Part shown: one piece after another, positions 63,065-64,000 of the stretch
Numbering within the stretch: the first letter of the stretch is position 1
How the letters are laid out: every line of letters starts with the position of its first letter
Assembly (NCBI GenBank): GCA_903870145.1
Contig: CAIQBO010000036.1
Location: forward strand, 62,001-126,000
Direction: 5' to 3'
Length of the DNA stretch: 64,000 nucleotides
From: an uncultured Burkholderiales bacterium
GTDB lineage: Bacteria > Pseudomonadota > Gammaproteobacteria > Burkholderiales > Burkholderiaceae_C
Translations under genes and position numbers: made by a program
The notes under the pieces: generated by a model
Told to the model about the DNA's origin: nothing
The model's database searches: none
Seen by the model: the letters and a program-made list of their open reading frames with translations, nothing else

Positions 63065-63682
63065 ATGAATTTTCTGCTTTCGCTGTCCAAACGGATAGAC
63101 CAAATCACCGAGTGGGTCGGGCGGTGGGTTGCTTGGCTGGTATTGGCCTCGGTCCTGATCAGTGCCGGCAATGCCATTTCGCGCAAAGCTTTTAACTTGA
63201 GCTCCAACGGCTTCCTAGAAATTCAGTGGTACCTGTTTGCCGCCGTTTTCATGTTGGCATCGGGCTACACCTTGATGCGCCAAGAGCATGTGAAGATCGA
63301 TGTGATCTCGGGGCGCTTTTCCAAGCGAACCCAAATCTGGATTGACATCGTGGGTATTTGCCTATTTTTGTTGCCCTTTGTTTACTACATCATCAAATTG
63401 GCCATGCCTCTGGTGATCAATGCCTTCATCACCAAAGAAATGTCGTCCAATGCGGGCGGCTTGATCCGCTGGCCGGTGTTTGCATTGCTGCCTGCGGGCT
63501 TGCTGCTGCTGGGCATGCAGGCCATCTCTGAGCTCATCAAGCGCATCGCTTTCCTCAAGGGCTTGGTGCCTGACCCCAGCAAGAAACCGGGGGCCAAGAC
63601 ACCCGAGGAAGAGTTCGCCGAGTTCCTGCTCCAAAAAGAAGTCGCTGCGCGCGAAGCCGCTTTGATAGGAGCGCAAAAATGA
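63065..63682 (+). CDS. TRAP transporter small permease (DctQ family)
   Basis: A 205-residue membrane protein with four helices, including WLVLASVLISAGNAISRKAF, WYLFAAVFMLASGYTLMRQE, IVGICLFLLPFVYYIIKLAM and FALLPAGLLLLGMQAISELI. The EHVKIDVI motif after the second helix is typical of DctQ. The charged C-terminal tail is longer than usual. It overlaps the large permease gene by four bases. TRAP systems take up carboxylates or sulfonates with a periplasmic binding protein, which is not in the window. Confidence 0.9.
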   Translation: MNFLLSLSKRIDQITEWVGRWVAWLVLASVLISAGNAISRKAFNLSSNGFLEIQWYLFAAVFMLASGYTLMRQEHVKIDVISGRFSKRTQIWIDIVGICLFLLPFVYYIIKLAMPLVINAFITKEMSSNAGGLIRWPVFALLPAGLLLLGMQAISELIKRIAFLKGLVPDPSKKPGAKTPEEEFAEFLLQKEVAAREAALIGAQK

Positions 63683-64000
63683 ATGAATTTCTGATTGCCA
63701 ACATGGCGCCGATCATGTTTGCCTCGCTGATCTTGTTCTTGATGTTTGGCTATGCAGTGACCTTCTCGCTGGCCGCATGCGGGCTGTTCTTTGGTTTTGT
63801 AGGGGTTGAGCTGGGCGTGATCCAAGAAAGTTTCTTGCAAAGCCTGCCTCTACGCATGTTTGGCATCATGCAAAACGACACGCTGCTGGCCATTCCATTT
63901 TTCACTTTCATGGGCTTGATCTTAGAGCGCTCGGGCATGGCCGAAGACCTGCTGGACACCATCGGGCAGTTGTTTGGCCCGATCCGTGGCGGCTTGGCCT
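63679..64000 (+). CDS. TRAP transporter large permease (DctM family), partial
   Basis: The first 107 codons of a DctM-type permease, cut by the window end. The start ATGA overlaps the DctQ stop. Seen: an N-terminal helix (MFASLILFLMFGYAVTFSLA), the segment ESFLQSLPLRMFGIMQNDTL, then LLAIPFFTFMGLILERSGMA and EDLLDTIGQLFGPIRGGLA, all conserved in DctM. It forms the main channel of the TRAP transporter. The substrate cannot be told from this part. Confidence 0.88.
   Translation, partial: MNEFLIANMAPIMFASLILFLMFGYAVTFSLAACGLFFGFVGVELGVIQESFLQSLPLRMFGIMQNDTLLAIPFFTFMGLILERSGMAEDLLDTIGQLFGPIRGGLA

Overview
The window looks like chromosomal DNA of a betaproteobacterium of the order Burkholderiales, probably Comamonadaceae-like (Limnohabitans/Rhodoferax type). 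This is inferred from gene content: an orphan Bug/TctC-type binding protein, a BPSS1780-type membrane protein, sulfoacetate genes of the kind known from Cupriavidus, and dense operons with many 4-base ATGA overlaps. I saw no tRNA, rRNA, insertion sequence, prophage or CRISPR array. No stretch longer than about 180 bases lacks a gene.

Positions 1-26167 form a C2-sulfonate island. Leftward from the 6.5 kb divergent point run tauX-tauY (taurine dehydrogenase) and a five-gene peptide-type ABC transporter, cut off by the window edge. Rightward run the MocR regulator tauR and the taurine importer tauABC. From a second divergent point near 18.6 kb, an IclR regulator, a CobS/CobT-like AAA+/VWA pair, a Bug-type binding protein, sauS and sauT run left. 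From the same point xsc, pta and soeABC run right. Read together: taurine is imported and oxidised to sulfoacetaldehyde; sulfoacetate is activated and reduced to the same aldehyde; Xsc splits it to acetyl phosphate and sulfite; Pta makes acetyl-CoA; and SoeABC oxidises sulfite to sulfate. The CobS/CobT-like pair has no cobN here and no obvious role in that chemistry.

Positions 26220-36971 are mostly housekeeping: guaC, uvrD, slyD, a BPSS1780-like protein, thrB, polA, a Nudix protein, an antitoxin fused to the wreck of its PIN toxin, and a HAD phosphatase.

Positions 36990-55870 form an aminophosphonate island around a divergent GntR control region at 46.8-46.95 kb. Leftward lie a 2-aminoethylphosphonate (AEP) ABC importer (binding protein, then a terminator-like attenuator, ATPase and fused permease), phnW, and a four-gene set: glutamine-synthetase-like ligase, iron alcohol dehydrogenase, PuuD-like hydrolase and aldehyde dehydrogenase. 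That set would make a complete gamma-glutamylation route for an amino alcohol such as ethanolamine. Rightward lie the GntR regulator, phnA, phnY, a Na/Pi transporter, a PhnZ-like HD oxygenase, a phosphonate-associated DMT protein and a dimethylglycine-dehydrogenase-like flavoprotein. PhnW-PhnY-PhnA convert AEP to acetate and phosphate. PhnZ lacks its usual partner PhnY*.

Positions 55978-64000 hold a ZIP metal transporter, a sulfurtransferase, a DMT permease, a Rieske oxygenase, the xseB-ispA-dxs isoprenoid operon, and the start of a TRAP transporter (dctQ, partial dctM).
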